From: Saccharibacillus sacchari DSM 19268
Lineage (GTDB): Bacteria; Bacillota; Bacilli; Paenibacillales; Paenibacillaceae
Direction: 5' to 3'
Assembly: GCF_000585395.1 (NCBI RefSeq)
Contig: NZ_KK073875.1
Location: 509,186 to 573,185, forward strand
DNA length: 64,000 nt
The translations under genes were made by a program, and so were the position numbers. Shown piece by piece: positions 37,047 through 46,329 of this stretch (position 1 is the stretch's first letter; every line of letters begins with the position of its first letter). The notes under the pieces are model-generated. The model was given only the letters and a program-made list of their open reading frames with translations. It made no database searches and was not told the origin of the DNA.

Positions 37047-38471
37047 TTAGCAATCGTAGTACAGGCTGTACTCGTGCGGATGAACGCGGATCGATACTTG
37101 CTTCGCTTCCGCACGCTTGAAGGCGATGTAGTTCGCGATGAAGTCTTCGGAGAAGACGCCGCCTTCAGTCAGGAACGCGCTGTCCGCTTCGAGCGAATCC
37201 AGTGCTTCTTCCAGGGAACCCGGAACGCTGCGGATTTGCGATTTCTCTTCTTCCGGCAGATCGTACAGGTTCTTGTCGGCAGGACCGTAGCCCAGCTCAA
37301 CCGGATTGATTTTCTTCTTGATTCCGTCAAGGCCCGCCATCAGCATGGCCGAGAAAGCGAGATAAGGGTTAGCGGTGGAGTCCGGCGTACGGAACTCGAT
37401 GCGACAGCCCTTAGGCGTCACGGCAGCAACCGGGATACGAACAGCCGCCGAGCGGTTACCCTTCGAGAATACCAAGTTAACCGGAGCTTCGTAGCCTGGA
37501 ACCAGACGCTTGAACGAGTTCGTGCTCGGGTTCGTCAATGCGATCAATGCCGGAGCGTGGTACAGGATGCCGCCGATGTAGTTCAGCGCCATTTCGCTCA
37601 GGTTGGCGTAGCCGCCTTTTTCATAGAACAAAGGCTCGCCGTCTTTGAAGATCGATTGGTGAACGTGCATGCCGCTACCGTTGTCGCCGAAGAGCGGTTT
37701 AGGCATAAACGTAGCCGTTTTGCCGTATTGGCGAGCGGTGTTGTGCACGATATATTTGTATTTGAGCAGGTTGTCTGCCGTTTTCTTCAGTGTGTCGAAA
37801 CGGAAGTTGATTTCCGCTTGGCCGGCCGTCGCCACTTCGTGGTGGTGGCGTTCGATCACGAGACCTGCTTCTTCGAGCAGACGGCACATTTCGCTGCGGA
37901 TATCCTGTTGGCTGTCGACCGGAGCGACCGGCACGTAGCCGCCTTTGACGCCTACTTTGAAGCCCAGGTTGCCGCCTTCTTCTTGGCGGTTCGTATTCCA
38001 TGCCGCTTCTTCGGAATCCACGGAGTACGAAGAACTGTTCATGCCGCTGTGGTAACGAACGTCGTCGAAGATGAAGAATTCGGATTCAGGCGCGAAGAAC
38101 GCGTCGGAACCTACGCCGCTCGCCTGCATGAAAGCTTCGGCTTTCTCTGCGATGCCGCGCGGGTCACGGTCGTAATGTTCGCCGTCCGGCGTATAGATGT
38201 TGCACATAATGTTCAATGTTGGATGAGCAGTGAAAGCGTCAATGTATACCGATTCCGTATCCGGCATCATGACCATATCCGACTCTTCGATCCCGCGGAA
38301 GCCCGGAATCGACGATCCGTCGAAGGCTACGCCGTTCTCAAAAGTTTCTTCTTCAACTGCGCTTGCAGGGACCGAAATGTGATGAGTCTTGCCCGACAGA
38401 TCCACGAAACGGAAATCAACCCACTCGATGTTGTTCTCCTGAATAAGCTTCAATACTTTTTCTACCGACAT
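37047..38471 (-). CDS. glnA: Glutamine synthetase, GSI-beta-like
   Basis: 474 aa, longer than the ~444-aa Bacillus GSI-alpha enzyme and close to the ~469-aa enterobacterial type. It has the extra segment after FIFDDVRY (GMNSSSYSVDSEEAAWNTNR) and the adenylylation loop DKNLYDLPEEE with Tyr403, both GSI-beta traits. Active-site blocks are intact: GFRGIEESD, EVATAGQAEINFRF, KPLFGDNGSGMHVHQS and NRSAAVRIPV. It makes glutamine from glutamate, ammonia and ATP as a dodecamer. SD GGGAGGA. No glnR is adjacent, but a GlnR/TnrA-type box precedes the promoter. No adenylyltransferase gene is in the window. Confidence 0.96.
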   Translation of the reverse strand: MSVEKVLKLIQENNIEWVDFRFVDLSGKTHHISVPASAVEEETFENGVAFDGSSIPGFRGIEESDMVMMPDTESVYIDAFTAHPTLNIMCNIYTPDGEHYDRDPRGIAEKAEAFMQASGVGSDAFFAPESEFFIFDDVRYHSGMNSSSYSVDSEEAAWNTNRQEEGGNLGFKVGVKGGYVPVAPVDSQQDIRSEMCRLLEEAGLVIERHHHEVATAGQAEINFRFDTLKKTADNLLKYKYIVHNTARQYGKTATFMPKPLFGDNGSGMHVHQSIFKDGEPLFYEKGGYANLSEMALNYIGGILYHAPALIALTNPSTNSFKRLVPGYEAPVNLVFSKGNRSAAVRIPVAAVTPKGCRIEFRTPDSTANPYLAFSAMLMAGLDGIKKKINPVELGYGPADKNLYDLPEEEKSQIRSVPGSLEEALDSLEADSAFLTEGGVFSEDFIANYIAFKRAEAKQVSIRVHPHEYSLYYDC

Positions 38472-38548
38472 GTCACTTTCCTCCCAAATTTCCGAACATT
38501 GAACGGATATGCGTTATGAAACGTTCATGCTCTTTTTTCGCTGTCGTC

Positions 38549-38622
38549 ATTATAAAACGGCACTATTTAGCAGTCAATACTCATGTCAGGTATTTTTTAT
38601 GGCAATGTAAGTTATGCTCACA
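38549..38622 (-). promoter_or_regulatory. glnA promoter with GlnR/TnrA box
   Basis: Minus strand: -35 TTGACT (38572-38577), 17 bp, perfect -10 TATAAT (38549-38554). Upstream is TGTGAGCATAACTTACA (38606-38622), an exact TGTNA-N7-TNACA match. A weaker two-mismatch copy (~38571-38587) overlaps the -35. Matches GlnR operator placement known for Bacillus glnRA. Confidence 0.8.
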
Positions 38623-38652
38623 CTTTGGCGAAACTTGAAGGTGCTTGAAACA

Positions 38653-38697
38653 AAAGCCCGACATCGACCGCAAATAGCGGTACGACGCGGGCTTTCT
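38653..38697 (-). terminator. aroF terminator
   Basis: Minus strand AAAGCCCG..ACCGC / GCGGT..CGGGCTTT long interrupted stem followed by TTTG, 55 nt past the stop. Confidence 0.8.
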
Positions 38698-38752
38698 TTA
38701 TTTAGCAAGCGCATGAAAACAGCATGCTTTTTGGTTTGCCAGCATTCAAAAA

Positions 38753-39817
38753 TTAGACGATCGCCCAATTTTTAAAAGCAGCGGCTTCCGCCTTCGGCGT
38801 GGCGAAGCTTTTGCCGACGATCGGCGATAATTGTTCCAAATCGCGCATCAAACCCGCGAATTGGTCCGGGAACAACGATTGAACGCCGTCGCCCGTCATG
38901 GAATTGTCCGGATCGGTATGCATTTCGATAATCAGACCGTCCGCGCCTGCGGCAACGGAAGCTTTAGCCATAGGTTCGACCAGCTCGCGCCGTCCCGTAC
39001 CGTGGCTCGGGTCGGAAATGACCGGAAGATGGCTTAGGCTTTGCAGGGCCGGAATCGCCGCCAGATCCAGCGTGTTGCGCGTGTAGGATTCGAACGTGCG
39101 GATACCGCGCTCGCACAACATGACGTCAGGGTTGCCGCCTGCCAGGATGTACTCGGCCGCGTTCAGCAGCTCGTCGTACGTTGCGCTGAAGCCGCGTTTG
39201 AGCAGGACCGGACGGCCGCAGGTACCCAATTTGCGCAGCAAGTCGAAATTCTGCATATTACGCGTACCGATCTGAAGAATGTCCGCGTACTCCGCACAGA
39301 TATCGACATATTCCGGCGTCATGACTTCGGTGATCGTGAGCAAACCGTGCTTTTTGCCGGCTTCGGCCATCATGATCAGACCTTCCACGCCGACGCCCTG
39401 GAAGCTGTAAGGGCCTGTACGCGGCTTGAACGCGCCGCCGCGCAGCACCTGTCCGCCCGCTGCTTTAACCAAACGAGCGATTTCGTCGATTTGTTCCGGC
39501 GATTCTACCGCGCAAGGTCCGCCCATCACAACCAGCTCTCCGCCGCCGATCTTGACGTCGCCGATCTGGATCACCGTGTTCTCCGGGTGGAAGTCGCGGC
39601 TGGCCAGCTTGTACGACTTGGAAATCTTCACGACATCCTCGACGCCTTTCATCTGACGCAGATGCTCGGCTAATCTTGGCTCGGCTTTACCGATCAGTCC
39701 TACGACCGTACGATCCGCTCCTCTGGACAGGTGAACGGTCAGTCCTTCTTTTTCGATGACGCGAATAACTTCTTGCAGCTGCTCCTCGGGAGCTTGGTTC
39801 GATAAGATAGCGATCAT
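38753..39817 (-). CDS. aroF: 3-deoxy-7-phosphoheptulonate (DAHP) synthase, type I-beta
   Basis: 354 aa. A ~70-residue N-terminal ferredoxin-like regulatory domain ([20 protein letters not shown].. [13 protein letters not shown]) precedes the KDO8P/DAHP-synthase barrel: [23 protein letters not shown] and [13 protein letters not shown]. This fusion is the arrangement feedback-inhibited by aromatic amino acids in related enzymes. First step of the shikimate pathway, PEP plus erythrose-4-phosphate. SD AAAGGA. Monocistronic. Confidence 0.96.
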   Translation of the reverse strand: MIAILSNQAPEEQLQEVIRVIEKEGLTVHLSRGADRTVVGLIGKAEPRLAEHLRQMKGVEDVVKISKSYKLASRDFHPENTVIQIGDVKIGGGELVVMGGPCAVESPEQIDEIARLVKAAGGQVLRGGAFKPRTGPYSFQGVGVEGLIMMAEAGKKHGLLTITEVMTPEYVDICAEYADILQIGTRNMQNFDLLRKLGTCGRPVLLKRGFSATYDELLNAAEYILAGGNPDVMLCERGIRTFESYTRNTLDLAAIPALQSLSHLPVISDPSHGTGRRELVEPMAKASVAAGADGLIIEMHTDPDNSMTGDGVQSLFPDQFAGLMRDLEQLSPIVGKSFATPKAEAAAFKNWAIV

Positions 39818-39896
39818 AATGGTTTCGTCCTTTCGTTATGGGAATGGGAATCGGGTTCCCGATCAATAGAAATCCAACAAATTCTTTCGCACTTAA

Positions 39897-39920
39897 ACGC
39901 TTTTATGCTTTTAGGCTTTT
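39897..39920 (-). repeat. Tandem 8-mer upstream of aroF
   Basis: On the minus strand AAAAGCCT, AAAAGCAT, AAAAGCGT in direct succession (consensus AAAAGCNT x3), about 80 bp upstream of the aroF start. May be a multimeric binding site or a chance slippage tract. Confidence 0.5.
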
Positions 39921-39941
39921 ATTCGTTAAAGTAATCTTAGC

Positions 39942-39989
39942 AAAGAAAAGGCTCCCCGTCAACCCGAAGAGCACCAAATCCTTTTCTTG
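39942..39989 (-). terminator. Terminator of the padR/membrane-protein operon
   Basis: AAGAAAAGG / CCTTTTCTT 9-bp stem with an internal GCTC/GAGC pair, 40 nt past the stop. Confidence 0.6.
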
Positions 39990-40028
39990 TTCGCAACGCC
40001 TCGAAGTTTGAATTGCCGCATGCGGCAT

Positions 40029-41012
40029 TCAGGCTCTCCCTTTCGATTTTCGGCGCATGCTGTACACGCCGCCGATCGCCGCAAACAAAACAGCGGTGAT
40101 CGGGAATATCGCCCAATTCACGTCCCAACGCTGATAAACGAAACCGCTGACGAAAAATACCACGAACGCGATCGGCCAAACGACCGCGGCAATACGGTTG
40201 ATGACCCGGTTTTCTTCTTTCTTTTCCCGCGTATATTCGCCCAACTGAAGCAATCTTTGAAATCCGCCTTGAATGCCTCCGACATACGCGAACAAAGCAA
40301 TCGCGCCCCCCAACAAAGCCAGCATGATCGCGGCCCCGTAAGGCAGTTGGCCTTCTCCCCTTATGCCCGCGATCAATAAAGCCACGGGAGACAGCGTACC
40401 CAGGCAAGCCGCAATGACGATCCCACGGGAATGGACGGGACGAAAAGCTTCCATATGCTGCTCCGTCTTCGATTTGGCACCCGGAGAAAGTTCGAAATCG
40501 CCTTCCAGCATTTTATACCGCTCTTTGCCGCTGCCGCTCGCGATAAACAAGCCGATCGCCGGAACCACGAAAACGAACAACGCGATCAGTGCAAGCAGAT
40601 AGGCCTGGCCGCCGGACCAGCTGCCGAAAGCGCCGTGTTCGTTCAACGCCGCGACGACCATCGTGGCGGCGACGCCGAACAAAATCGACAGCCAACCGAT
40701 CGCTTGCAGGCGCGAGGAGCGGCGAACGATCTGTTCGTATTGCAGCGCTTGTTGTTCGGAGATGCTGATTTCTTCCCCGGTTTCGGCAGCCGGCAAAATC
40801 CCGAGCTCGTGCATCAACTCATCGATGCTGCCGAATTCCGAAATCACGATCCCGATCGCTTCATGTTCGCTTTTGCCATCCTGCTTCAATTCTTCGTACT
40901 TGTCCTCCATCGTATCGAGCATCTCCCGTTTCAAGTTCAGTACTTGAGCGGTACGCGGCCATGGGGCAAACAAGCTGTCCAGATAAGCATGCAGTACGTC
41001 CATCGTCTTCAC
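40029..41012 (-). CDS. Membrane protein with permease-prefix (DUF1700-like) N-terminus
   Basis: 327 aa from a GTG in a GTGA overlap with the padR stop (the ATG three codons in is an alternative). Residues ~1-75 (YLDSLFAPWPRTAQVLNLKR, EAIGIVISEFGSIDELMHEL) form the helical HAAS/permease-prefix domain. About six membrane helices follow. This pairing of a PadR regulator with a HAAS-domain membrane protein is common in Bacillota and implies direct repression by, and binding of, the PadR-like module. Biochemical role unknown. Confidence 0.9.
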   Translation of the reverse strand: MKTMDVLHAYLDSLFAPWPRTAQVLNLKREMLDTMEDKYEELKQDGKSEHEAIGIVISEFGSIDELMHELGILPAAETGEEISISEQQALQYEQIVRRSSRLQAIGWLSILFGVAATMVVAALNEHGAFGSWSGGQAYLLALIALFVFVVPAIGLFIASGSGKERYKMLEGDFELSPGAKSKTEQHMEAFRPVHSRGIVIAACLGTLSPVALLIAGIRGEGQLPYGAAIMLALLGGAIALFAYVGGIQGGFQRLLQLGEYTREKKEENRVINRIAAVVWPIAFVVFFVSGFVYQRWDVNWAIFPITAVLFAAIGGVYSMRRKSKGRA

Positions 41013-41335
41013 GTCTCCTTTATGAATTTATTGACGACTTCTTGAGTGACCTGCCATTCGCTGCATTTCTCCCGATAGTAGGCCAGCCCTTCTTCGGTAA
41101 TCCGATAATAGGTGCGCCGCTTCCCGCTCTCCCCGTCCTTATGGAAAGAAGCGATATAGCCGTTCTTTTCCAATCGCGTAAAAGCGGAATAAAGCGTCGT
41201 TTCCTTCATCACGTATTTTTCTTCCGACAGTCTGCGGATATTTTTCGAGATTTCGTAGCCGTACGATTCTCCGCCGAGCAGCATGTACAGAATCATCGTA
41301 TCGTTATAACCTCGGATGACGTCGCTGCTAATCAA
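41009..41335 (-). CDS. PadR family transcriptional regulator
   Basis: 108 aa, TTG start supported by GGGGGAGG at optimal spacing. Winged helix typical of PadR: MILYMLLGGESYGYEISKNI, TTLYSAFTRLEKNGYIASFH and RRTYYRITEEGLAYY. First gene of a two-gene operon with the permease-prefix membrane protein. An array of CTGTCGTA octamers over its promoter is the probable autoregulatory operator. Confidence 0.95.
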   Translation of the reverse strand: MISSDVIRGYNDTMILYMLLGGESYGYEISKNIRRLSEEKYVMKETTLYSAFTRLEKNGYIASFHKDGESGKRRTYYRITEEGLAYYREKCSEWQVTQEVVNKFIKET

Positions 41336-41362
41336 GGGCCTCCCCCTTTTCTTTTACTATGT

Positions 41363-41429
41363 CTGTCGTACTTCATCTGTCGTAGTAATTTTGCATCTTC
41401 AATGTATCATGGTTACTACGACAGGTAAA
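41363..41429 (-). promoter_or_regulatory. padR promoter and octamer operator array
   Basis: CTGTCGTA at 41363-41370 and 41377-41384, and its inverted form within TTACTACGACAG at 41413-41424; 41377-41388 and 41413-41424 form a perfect 12-bp inverted repeat. Between and over them: -35 TTTACC (41424-41429), 17 bp, -10 TACATT (41401-41406) on the minus strand. Confidence 0.7.
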
Positions 41430-41449
41430 GTAGTTTTGCATAAAAAGAA

Positions 41450-41486
41450 AATGCGAAGAACCGCCTCTTGGCAGCCCTCCGCATTG
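41450..41486 (-). terminator. aldA terminator
   Basis: Minus strand AATGCG(GAGGGC) .. (GGTTCTT)CGCATT interrupted stem, then TTTCTTTTT, 45 nt past the stop. Confidence 0.7.
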
Positions 41487-41529
41487 GGATGATTGAACCT
41501 ATTATTCCACTTTCGCTTATCGGACGCTT

Positions 41530-42975
41530 TTACTGAATATCCTTATCGTACTGCAAATACACGACCTGCGTTTGCAGATACTCGTTCAGGCCGTGCTTGC
41601 CGTCCGCGCCGCCGATGCCCGACTTGCGCCAGCCCGCATGGAAGCCCTGCATCGCCTCGAAGTTCTCGCGGTTGATGTAGGTTTCCCCGTATTTCAGACG
41701 CTTCACGACTTTCATCGCCACATTGAGGTTTTGCGTGTACAGCGACGAGGTCAGGCCGAATTCGCTGTCGTTGGCAAGATCGATCGCTTCGTCCAACGTT
41801 TTGAACGAGACGATCGGAATGACCGGACCGAAAATTTCTTCCTGAATGATCTCCATCTCGTTGCTTGCGTCCGCAATGACCGTCGGCTCGTAGAAGCTGC
41901 CCGTACCCTCGACCTTTTTGCCGCCCAAAAGAACTTTCGCCCCTTGCTCGACCGCGCGGTCTACCTTCGCTTGTACCGAGTCCTGCGCATCCTTGTTGAT
42001 CAGCGGGCCCATGTGAATTCCCGAATCTTTCAACGGATCGCCGTATTTCACGGCTTTCATCGCTTCGACGAGACGGTTCGTGAATTCTTCCTTAATGTCT
42101 TCATGCACGTAAACGCGCTCGGCGCAGTTGCACACCTGACCCGTATTGATTACGCGCGAATCGACGACGGATTTCACCGCGATATCGAGGTCGGCGTCTT
42201 TGTGCACGATCGCAGGAGCTTTACCGCCCAATTCCAGACTGACTTTGATGATATTTTCGGCCGCGGCCTCCATTACCTTCTGTCCGGCAGGCACGCTGCC
42301 CGTCAAGCTGACCATTCCGACTTTCGGATTGCTGGCCAGCTCGTTGCCCACTTCGCCGCCGCGTCCGGTAACCAGGTTGAACACGCCTTTCGGCAGGCCC
42401 GCCTCATCGACGATTTTGGTAAACGCGATGGCGTTGTTCGGAGACTCGGCGCTCGGCTTCACGACAATCGTATTGCCCGTGATCAGAGCCGGAGCCATTT
42501 TGCGGGCGATCAGGAAGAACGGGAAGTTCCAAGGCAGAATGCCCGTGGTGACGCCGATCGCTCTTTTGAACACAAAAATATTCTCGTTGTCGCGGTCGCT
42601 CTGGACGATCTCGCCTTCGTAACGCCGCGCCCACTCTGCCATGTAATCCATATAATCCGCCGTGAAATGGACTTCCACCGTCGACAGTTCCAGCGTTTTG
42701 CCCACTTCTTCGGAGATCAAACGGGCAATCTCGTCCGCCTGCTTGCGAATACCGTCGGCGATTTTATGTAGATAAATGCCCCGCTCCACCGCCGGTGTTT
42801 CTTCCCAGGCGCTTTGCGCCGCTTCCGCCGCGTCGATCGCCCGGGCCACGTCCGCCTTCGTCGCTTTCGGAACCTGAGAAACCGTTTCGTCCGTCGACGG
42901 ATTGGTCACATCCATCCATTCTCCGTTTTCCGCATCGGTAAATTGCCCGTTAATGTACATCTGATGTTTTTGCAC
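41530..42975 (-). CDS. aldA: Lactaldehyde dehydrogenase (AldA-like)
   Basis: 481 aa from a GTG (GAGGAGG eight bases upstream). Very close to Escherichia coli AldA by eye: TADYMDYMAEWARRYEGEI, GVTTGILPWNFPFFLIARKM, RVINTGQVCNCAERVYV with catalytic Cys, and NRENFEAMQGFHAGWRKSG. AldA oxidises L-lactaldehyde (from rhamnose/fucose) and glycolaldehyde with NAD. Divergent from lutABC, whose products oxidise lactate, so the two units form one carbon path. A perfect cre site overlaps its promoter. Confidence 0.95.
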   Translation of the reverse strand: MQKHQMYINGQFTDAENGEWMDVTNPSTDETVSQVPKATKADVARAIDAAEAAQSAWEETPAVERGIYLHKIADGIRKQADEIARLISEEVGKTLELSTVEVHFTADYMDYMAEWARRYEGEIVQSDRDNENIFVFKRAIGVTTGILPWNFPFFLIARKMAPALITGNTIVVKPSAESPNNAIAFTKIVDEAGLPKGVFNLVTGRGGEVGNELASNPKVGMVSLTGSVPAGQKVMEAAAENIIKVSLELGGKAPAIVHKDADLDIAVKSVVDSRVINTGQVCNCAERVYVHEDIKEEFTNRLVEAMKAVKYGDPLKDSGIHMGPLINKDAQDSVQAKVDRAVEQGAKVLLGGKKVEGTGSFYEPTVIADASNEMEIIQEEIFGPVIPIVSFKTLDEAIDLANDSEFGLTSSLYTQNLNVAMKVVKRLKYGETYINRENFEAMQGFHAGWRKSGIGGADGKHGLNEYLQTQVVYLQYDKDIQ

Positions 42976-43022
42976 CGAACCTGCCTCCTCAGAAATGGGT
43001 TAAAGTCTGTTTCTTCTATTGT

Positions 43023-43052
43023 ATTGTAAACGTTATCAATTTTTATTGTCAA
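43023..43052 (-). promoter_or_regulatory. aldA promoter with perfect cre site
   Basis: Minus strand: consensus -35 TTGACA (43047-43052), 18-bp spacer, -10 TACAAT (43023-43028). The plus strand reads TGTAAACGTTATCA (43025-43038), a 14/14 match to cre (TGWAANCGNTNWCA), covering the -10 and spacer. Confidence 0.85.
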
Positions 43053-43115
43053 CATTTTAGTTCTTTTTATCTGTGGTTTTGTGATGTTTTTTATTTTATT
43101 TTTCTGCTTTTATGG

Positions 43116-43144
43116 TTTTCAATGGAACAATCGCGGAGTACAAT
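43116..43144 (+). promoter_or_regulatory. lutABC promoter
   Basis: -35 TTTTCA (43116-43121), 17-bp spacer, -10 TACAAT (43139-43144), followed by AAAGGAG and the lutA SD. Confidence 0.55.
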
Positions 43145-43168
43145 AAAGGAGAAACGGAGGGATCGCGA

Positions 43169-43933
43169 ATGAAAGTCAGCATTTTCTCGACCTGCCTGGT
43201 TGACCTTATGTTTCCCGGCGTCGGCAAAGCGATGGTCGAAGTTCTGGAACGTCTCGGCTGCGAAACTGATTTTCCCGCTTCTCAAGTGTGCTGCGGGCAG
43301 CCGACTTACAATAGCGGTTATTTGGAAGAATCCAAGCAAGCCATGATCAATATGATGAACGCTTTTGAACATTCCGATTACGTCGTCGGTCCGTCCGGCT
43401 CTTGCGTCGCCATGTTCCATGAGTATCCGCATATTTTCAAGGGTGATCCGAACTGGGAAATGAAAGCGATTGCTTTAAAAGAAAAGTCATTCGAATTTAC
43501 CCAATTCATCGTGCGGGTACTCGGCATTACCGATGTCGGCGCACGTCTTGAAGGCAGCGCGACGTATCATCGTTCCTGCCATATGACGCGTTTGCTCGGC
43601 GAAGCCGAGACTCCTTTTATGCTGCTCGAAAAAGTGGACGGTCTTCAGCTTGAACCGTTGAAGAATGCCGACAACTGCTGCGGCTTCGGCGGAACCTTTT
43701 CCGTCAAAATGCCTGAGATTTCCGAACAGATGGTGGATGAAAAAAGCGCCTGCGTCGCGGACACGGGAGCGGAGTATTTGATCAGCGCGGACATGGGCTG
43801 CCTGATGAATATCGGAGGTCGGATGTCTCGAACCGGCAAAGAGATCCAAGTTATGCATATCGCAGAAGTGCTGAATCGCATTCCGGCCGAACCGGAACGT
43901 CGCGGTACAGTGGAAGGAGGAGCTTTCGCATGA
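43169..43933 (+). CDS. lutA: L-lactate oxidation subunit LutA
   Basis: 254 aa from ATG 43169 (CGGAGGG seven bases upstream). Two CCG-type cysteine-rich repeats: [12 protein letters not shown] (near residue 50) and [12 protein letters not shown] (near residue 170). These resemble heterodisulfide-reductase/glycolate-oxidase Fe-S modules. LutABC oxidises L-lactate to pyruvate with Fe-S electron transfer; LutA is the CCG subunit. First gene of the operon, 4-nt overlap with lutB. Confidence 0.96.
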   Translation: MKVSIFSTCLVDLMFPGVGKAMVEVLERLGCETDFPASQVCCGQPTYNSGYLEESKQAMINMMNAFEHSDYVVGPSGSCVAMFHEYPHIFKGDPNWEMKAIALKEKSFEFTQFIVRVLGITDVGARLEGSATYHRSCHMTRLLGEAETPFMLLEKVDGLQLEPLKNADNCCGFGGTFSVKMPEISEQMVDEKSACVADTGAEYLISADMGCLMNIGGRMSRTGKEIQVMHIAEVLNRIPAEPERRGTVEGGAFA

Positions 43934-45504
43934 GTTTAAAAACGGACGATCGGAAATTCGATGCGCGCACGGCGGCCGGAATCGGAGACGCGTTTATGCG
44001 CGGAGCGGTCGGTTCGGCGCAGGACAGTCTGAAGACGCGGCGGTTGACCGCGGCGACGGCGCTCGGGGATTGGGAGCAATGGCGCGAGCTGGGCCAGCAG
44101 ATCCGGCAGCATACGCTGGAGAACCTGGACTATTATCTGGGGCAAATGGCGGATAACGTGGAGCGGCGCGGCGGACATGTCTTTTTCGCGCGGACCAAAG
44201 AAGAAGCGAGTGCGTATATCCGCGATGTCGTTCAAAGCAAAAACGCGCGCAAAGTAGTCAAATCGAAATCGATGGTCACGGAAGAAATCGAAATGAACCA
44301 CGTGCTGATGGAAGCGGGTTGCGAAGTCATCGAAAGCGACCTCGGCGAGTACATTTTACAAGAAGACGATTGGGACCCGCCTTCGCATATCGTCGCTCCC
44401 GCCCTGCATAAAAACCGTAAACAGATCCGCGACGTGTTCGCCTCCAAGCTGAGTTATGCCGGAGACGAGACGCCGGAGCATCTGGCCCGGTTCGCGCGGG
44501 ACATCTTGCGGGAAAAGTTTCTCGAAGCGGAAATCGGCATCACGGGCTGCAATTTCGCGGTGGCCAATCTGGGCGCGATCAATCTGGTCACGAACGAAGG
44601 CAACGGCGATCTGACTGCCGCACTGCCCAAAACGCATATCGCGGTGATGGGCATGGAACGGATCGTGCCGACGCTGGAAGAGATGGAAGTGCTGGATAAT
44701 TTGCTTTGCCGAAGCGCGGTCGGGCAGAAATTGACGAGCTATATCACGGTGATGGGTCCGCGCGAACCCGGCGAAGTCGACGGTCCCGAGGAATTTCACT
44801 TGGTGATCGTCGACAACGGCAGATCCGAGATTTTGGCCAGTGAATTTCACGAAGCGCTGCAATGTATCCGCTGCGGCGCTTGCCTGAACGTATGTCCGGT
44901 CTATCGACATATCGGCGGACATGCCTACGGTTCGATCTATCCCGGTCCGATCGGCGCGGTCATTACCCCGCTATTGGGCGGCTATGACGACTACAAAGAA
45001 CTTCCGTATGCCTCCAGCTTATGCGGCGCTTGTACGGATGTATGCCCGGTCAAAATTCCGCTGCATGAGCAGCTTGTCATGCATAGGCAGAACATTGTCT
45101 CCCAAGGGCGGACAGGCGTCGCGGATCGGGTACAAATGAAAGCGGCGAGCAAACTCCTTTCTTCGCCAGGCATGTTCCGCAGTACGCTGCGCGTCGCCTA
45201 TTCGATGACCCGCCTGCTCAGCCGACACGGTCGTATCGTACGCGGTCCGGGTCCGATCGAAGGCTGGATCGGAATACGCGATATGCCGCAGCCGGTCAAA
45301 AAGCAAGACGGCTTCCGTTCATGGTACGAGAATCGCGAGCGCGTCGAACGCGCAGACGCGTTCGATGCGCCTTTGAAGGATATTCGCAAAAACGGTCTTT
45401 CCGCAAAAAGTGACGCAAACGCTGCCGTTTTGCCGAAAGCCGAGCCTGGACGCGATAGTTCGGTAGAAGAAGCGGCTGCGCCGATCGGAAAAGAAGGGAG
45501 ATAA
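43930..45504 (+). CDS. lutB: L-lactate oxidation Fe-S subunit LutB
   Basis: 524 aa, ATGA overlap with lutA. An LUD-type N-terminal domain ([38 protein letters not shown]) is followed by two ferredoxin clusters, [19 protein letters not shown] and [17 protein letters not shown]. The family is ~475 aa; this one has an extra ~45-residue charged C-terminal tail. It transfers electrons from lactate oxidation. Adjacent lutC starts 3 nt after the stop region. Confidence 0.96.
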   Translation: MSLKTDDRKFDARTAAGIGDAFMRGAVGSAQDSLKTRRLTAATALGDWEQWRELGQQIRQHTLENLDYYLGQMADNVERRGGHVFFARTKEEASAYIRDVVQSKNARKVVKSKSMVTEEIEMNHVLMEAGCEVIESDLGEYILQEDDWDPPSHIVAPALHKNRKQIRDVFASKLSYAGDETPEHLARFARDILREKFLEAEIGITGCNFAVANLGAINLVTNEGNGDLTAALPKTHIAVMGMERIVPTLEEMEVLDNLLCRSAVGQKLTSYITVMGPREPGEVDGPEEFHLVIVDNGRSEILASEFHEALQCIRCGACLNVCPVYRHIGGHAYGSIYPGPIGAVITPLLGGYDDYKELPYASSLCGACTDVCPVKIPLHEQLVMHRQNIVSQGRTGVADRVQMKAASKLLSSPGMFRSTLRVAYSMTRLLSRHGRIVRGPGPIEGWIGIRDMPQPVKKQDGFRSWYENRERVERADAFDAPLKDIRKNGLSAKSDANAAVLPKAEPGRDSSVEEAAAPIGKEGR

Positions 45505-45506
45505 CC

Positions 45507-46214
45507 ATGAGCCGGACCGAAAGCAAAAATAGAACCGCCGATATGTCTAACCGTAACCCTTTTTTGAATCGGGTTGCCGAAAGTCTCGGACGTCCCCGCC
45601 GGACGGACGATGTAACGAGACCCGATTGGAAGCATACCGTCCATCTGGATACGTTGGCCGATTCCACGCCGGAGCAGCTCGTCGAGGTGTTGAAGGAACA
45701 ATGCTTTTTCATTCATACGCAGGTGATCGAATCGACTCCACAGCTGCTGCAGGCCACGCTCGACGACTTGATCGACAGCTATGGCGGAGGTTCCGTCATT
45801 CGCTCGGGCGATCCGAGATTTTCGCAATACGATTTATCTTTCCACAATGATTTTGCCTGGTCGGCAGACGCCGCACGCGAGGAAAATATCCGTCGGGCGG
45901 AAGCCGCCAATGTCGCGATCGTCTTCGCCGACTATGCGCTTGCCGAATCCGGAACCGTCGTGCTGGAAAGTCGACCCGATCAGGGACGCGCGCTGCATTT
46001 TCTCCCGGCCCACTACATTGCGGTGATCGAACGTGATCGGATCGTGCCGCGTTCCACCCAAGCGATGGCCGAACTGAACCGTCGATACGAGAAAGGCGAA
46101 ACGCTCGGTTCCTGCCTCAATCTGATCTCTGGTCCTTCCAACTCGGCGGATATCGAGATGCAGCTTGTAGTAGGCGTACACGGGCCGCTGAAGGCGACGT
46201 ATGTATTGATTTGA
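45507..46214 (+). CDS. lutC: L-lactate oxidation subunit LutC
   Basis: 235 aa, ATG with AAGGGAG. Single LUD domain: FADYALAESGTVVLESRPDQ and the C-terminal SADIEMQLVVGVHGPLKATY are LutC hallmarks. Third subunit of the cytoplasmic LutABC lactate-utilisation complex. The N-terminal ~40 residues are basic. Operon ends in a bidirectional hairpin. No LutR regulator or lactate permease LutP lies in the window. Confidence 0.95.
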   Translation: MSRTESKNRTADMSNRNPFLNRVAESLGRPRRTDDVTRPDWKHTVHLDTLADSTPEQLVEVLKEQCFFIHTQVIESTPQLLQATLDDLIDSYGGGSVIRSGDPRFSQYDLSFHNDFAWSADAAREENIRRAEAANVAIVFADYALAESGTVVLESRPDQGRALHFLPAHYIAVIERDRIVPRSTQAMAELNRRYEKGETLGSCLNLISGPSNSADIEMQLVVGVHGPLKATYVLI

Positions 46215-46271
46215 ATAGTAATCAGCGAAGGAATATCCTGTGAACCCTTCCTTCGAAAATGAATACCCAAT

Positions 46272-46325
46272 AAAAAAGAGTGTACCCGGTTGAGTCGGCT
46301 CGCGACTGTCGGGACACTCTTTTTT
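46272..46325. terminator. Bidirectional terminator, lutC and ispH
   Basis: AAAAAAGAGTGT / ACACTCTTTTTT with a CCG..GTCG / CGAC..CGG inner stem. Confidence 0.9.
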
Positions 46326-46329
46326 ACTT

